Shown here: positions 5,432-6,589 of the stretch, piece after piece
Position numbering within the stretch: the first letter of the stretch is position 1
Layout of the letters: the number at the start of each line of letters is the position of its first letter
NCBI GenBank assembly: GCA_947379975.1
Contig: CANCPF010000058.1
Span: forward strand, 1 to 6,589
Direction of reading: 5' to 3'
Length of the DNA: 6,589 nucleotides
Source of the DNA: Methylophilaceae bacterium
Lineage (GTDB): Bacteria; Pseudomonadota; Gammaproteobacteria; Burkholderiales; Methylophilaceae
The notes under the pieces: model-generated
Told to the model about the DNA's origin: nothing
The model's database searches: none
The model's input: the letters and a program-made list of their open reading frames with translations, nothing else
Program-made: the position numbers and the translations under genes

Positions 5432-6589
5432 TTAGCGTGTCATCTGCGCATAAAGTAGGGGTAGTTCTTTAGGTAAATCCTCGGGTTTTCTGATGACAGC
5501 AAACCCTCCGACCCCAAATAAATGGGGAAGATATTCGTTAGCCTCGCTATCGATTGTGACGCAAAATGGCCTTAACCCTTGCTGGCGGGCTTCATGTAAG
5601 GCCATACGAGTATCTTCTATGCCGTAGCGCCCTTCATATCGATCTAGGTCATTAGGTTTGCCATCGGTAAGTAGCAACAGCAAACGCTGGCGTTGCGGTT
5701 GCGCCGTGAGTAATGTTGTTGCATGCCTAATCGCCGCACCCATGCGTGTGTAATAGCCGGGCTTAATCGCCTGTATGCGTCCACGCACATTGCTATCGTA
5801 ATGCTCACTGAAGCTTTTTAGATGATTAAAGCGCACATTGCCACGCTTTAGAGAAGAAAACCCATACATTGCAAAATTATCCCCAGTAGCAGATAGCGCT
5901 TCCGAGAATAGAAATAAACTGTCGCGTATCACATCAATAACACGGGCATGATCGGAAGCATAAGCATCTGTAGAAAGCGACAAATCTGCGAGTAACAAGC
6001 AGGCTAAGTCGCGCTGCTGATTAACCTGCGTACGGTACACTCCTCGCAGATCGGAATGTTGACCACTGAGCAAATCTGCCTCTTGCCGAACCCATGCATC
6101 AAGATCAATTTCCTCACCATCTTGCTGGCCTTTAAGCCATGCTCTAGTAGGTGCCAACGCCTGAAACTGACTACGCAAACGCTTTGCAGTTCGGCGTAGC
6201 TGCGCTGGTAATTCGCAGGGCTCAGTGAATTGCGACACCACCTCCTGCAGTCGGCAATAGTCAGGCTGCAGGTATTGTTGTTTGTAATCCCATTCAGGGA
6301 GCGAGATGCCTGCACCTAGTGGCGCATCATCTGTACCAGCAGGTGGGAGATCAAGGTCAAACCTTAACTTGGCTGCACTGGTTTCACTATCACGCGCCAC
6401 TGTCATACTGTCCATATCCTCAGCTGCTTGGGCTGCGCTTGCCAGGTCATCCTCTTCATCCTGCGGCCGATTGACTTTAATATACTCAGTCCAAGAAAAC
6501 AGGCTCTCGGCTCTGAACATCATTAAAAAACCATCTTTTCCATCAGGCATATCGGTCCGTTCTGCTGCATGTTTACGTCGACTTTTTGC
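5432..6589 (-). CDS. norD: NorD, VWA-domain nitric oxide reductase activation protein (5' end missing)
   Basis: The last 385 residues of NorD are visible. The frame is open to the right edge, so the ATG at 6550 is probably internal (the upstream codons read RKHAAERTD); full-length NorD is around 600 residues. An acidic linker (about 6390-6470, with DEEDD) precedes a C-terminal von Willebrand factor A domain. Its metal-binding MIDAS is intact: DLSLS at 5972-5986, the Thr of YTRMG at 5747-5749, and TDGKPND at 5648-5668. The following DRYEGRYGIEDTR is characteristic of NorD. From the family: NorD works with the MoxR-type AAA+ ATPase NorQ in the cytoplasm to activate or load metal into the NorCB nitric oxide reductase. 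Upstream neighbours norC, norB and norQ are therefore expected beyond the window. It has the same strand as nirK but is separated from it by 210 bases with a promoter, so nirK is a separate transcription unit. Confidence 0.95.
   Translation of the reverse strand, partial: AKSRRKHAAERTDMPDGKDGFLMMFRAESLFSWTEYIKVNRPQDEEDDLASAAQAAEDMDSMTVARDSETSAAKLRFDLDLPPAGTDDAPLGAGISLPEWDYKQQYLQPDYCRLQEVVSQFTEPCELPAQLRRTAKRLRSQFQALAPTRAWLKGQQDGEEIDLDAWVRQEADLLSGQHSDLRGVYRTQVNQQRDLACLLLADLSLSTDAYASDHARVIDVIRDSLFLFSEALSATGDNFAMYGFSSLKRGNVRFNHLKSFSEHYDSNVRGRIQAIKPGYYTRMGAAIRHATTLLTAQPQRQRLLLLLTDGKPNDLDRYEGRYGIEDTRMALHEARQQGLRPFCVTIDSEANEYLPHLFGVGGFAVIRKPEDLPKELPLLYAQMTR

Noticed and set aside
5352..5435. Possible 27-residue plus-strand peptide between nirK and norD
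   Set aside because: No Shine-Dalgarno sequence precedes the ATG, and it runs into the end of norD.
6004..6315. Minus-strand open frame of 103 codons within norD in another frame
   Set aside because: It overlaps norD on the same strand; composition is unremarkable and norD motifs are unbroken.

Overview
The window is part of a denitrification gene cluster from a Gram-negative bacterium, most likely a betaproteobacterium. The genes are moderately AT-rich. The copper nitrite reductase is of the AniA type (class II) with an outer-membrane lipoprotein signal and a cytochrome c tail. Its gene order, nirK-nirV-SCO-outer-membrane channel, recalls Methylophilaceae such as Methylotenera. That taxonomic guess rests on memory of protein families, not on a search.

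Layout, left to right. (1) The 3' part of nnrS (+ strand, cut by the left edge) ends at 921. A strong hairpin terminator follows at 971-1000. (2) A four-gene operon on the - strand, read from right to left: nirK (3737-5221), nirV (2948-3721), a SCO1/SenC-type copper chaperone (2359-2937) and an alginate-export-like outer-membrane beta-barrel (1016-2314). The gaps are 15, 10 and 44 bases, and each gene has its own Shine-Dalgarno sequence. (3) A promoter region of about 210 bases (5222-5431) carries a near-perfect FNR/Dnr/NnrR-type box. It lies at the spacing expected of an activator-dependent (class II) promoter from a -10 element. (4) The 3' part of norD (- strand, cut by the right edge) implies that the nor genes for nitric oxide reductase lie just beyond 6589.

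How they fit together. NirK reduces nitrite to NO in the periplasm and probably receives electrons through its own C-terminal heme domain. The SCO protein and NirV are candidates for copper delivery and maturation of NirK. The porin may pass nitrite or another small solute. NorD serves assembly or activation of the NO reductase that removes the NO, and NnrS protects against nitrosative stress. The promoter box suggests induction by low oxygen and/or NO.

The families are known. The parts that deserve a second look are the coupling of a SCO protein and an outer-membrane channel to NirK/NirV, the lipoprotein-plus-heme architecture of NirK, the absence of the usual formylglycine-enzyme cysteine pair from NirV, and the dense half-site cluster over the promoter. 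No mobile elements, CRISPR arrays, tRNA or rRNA genes were seen.
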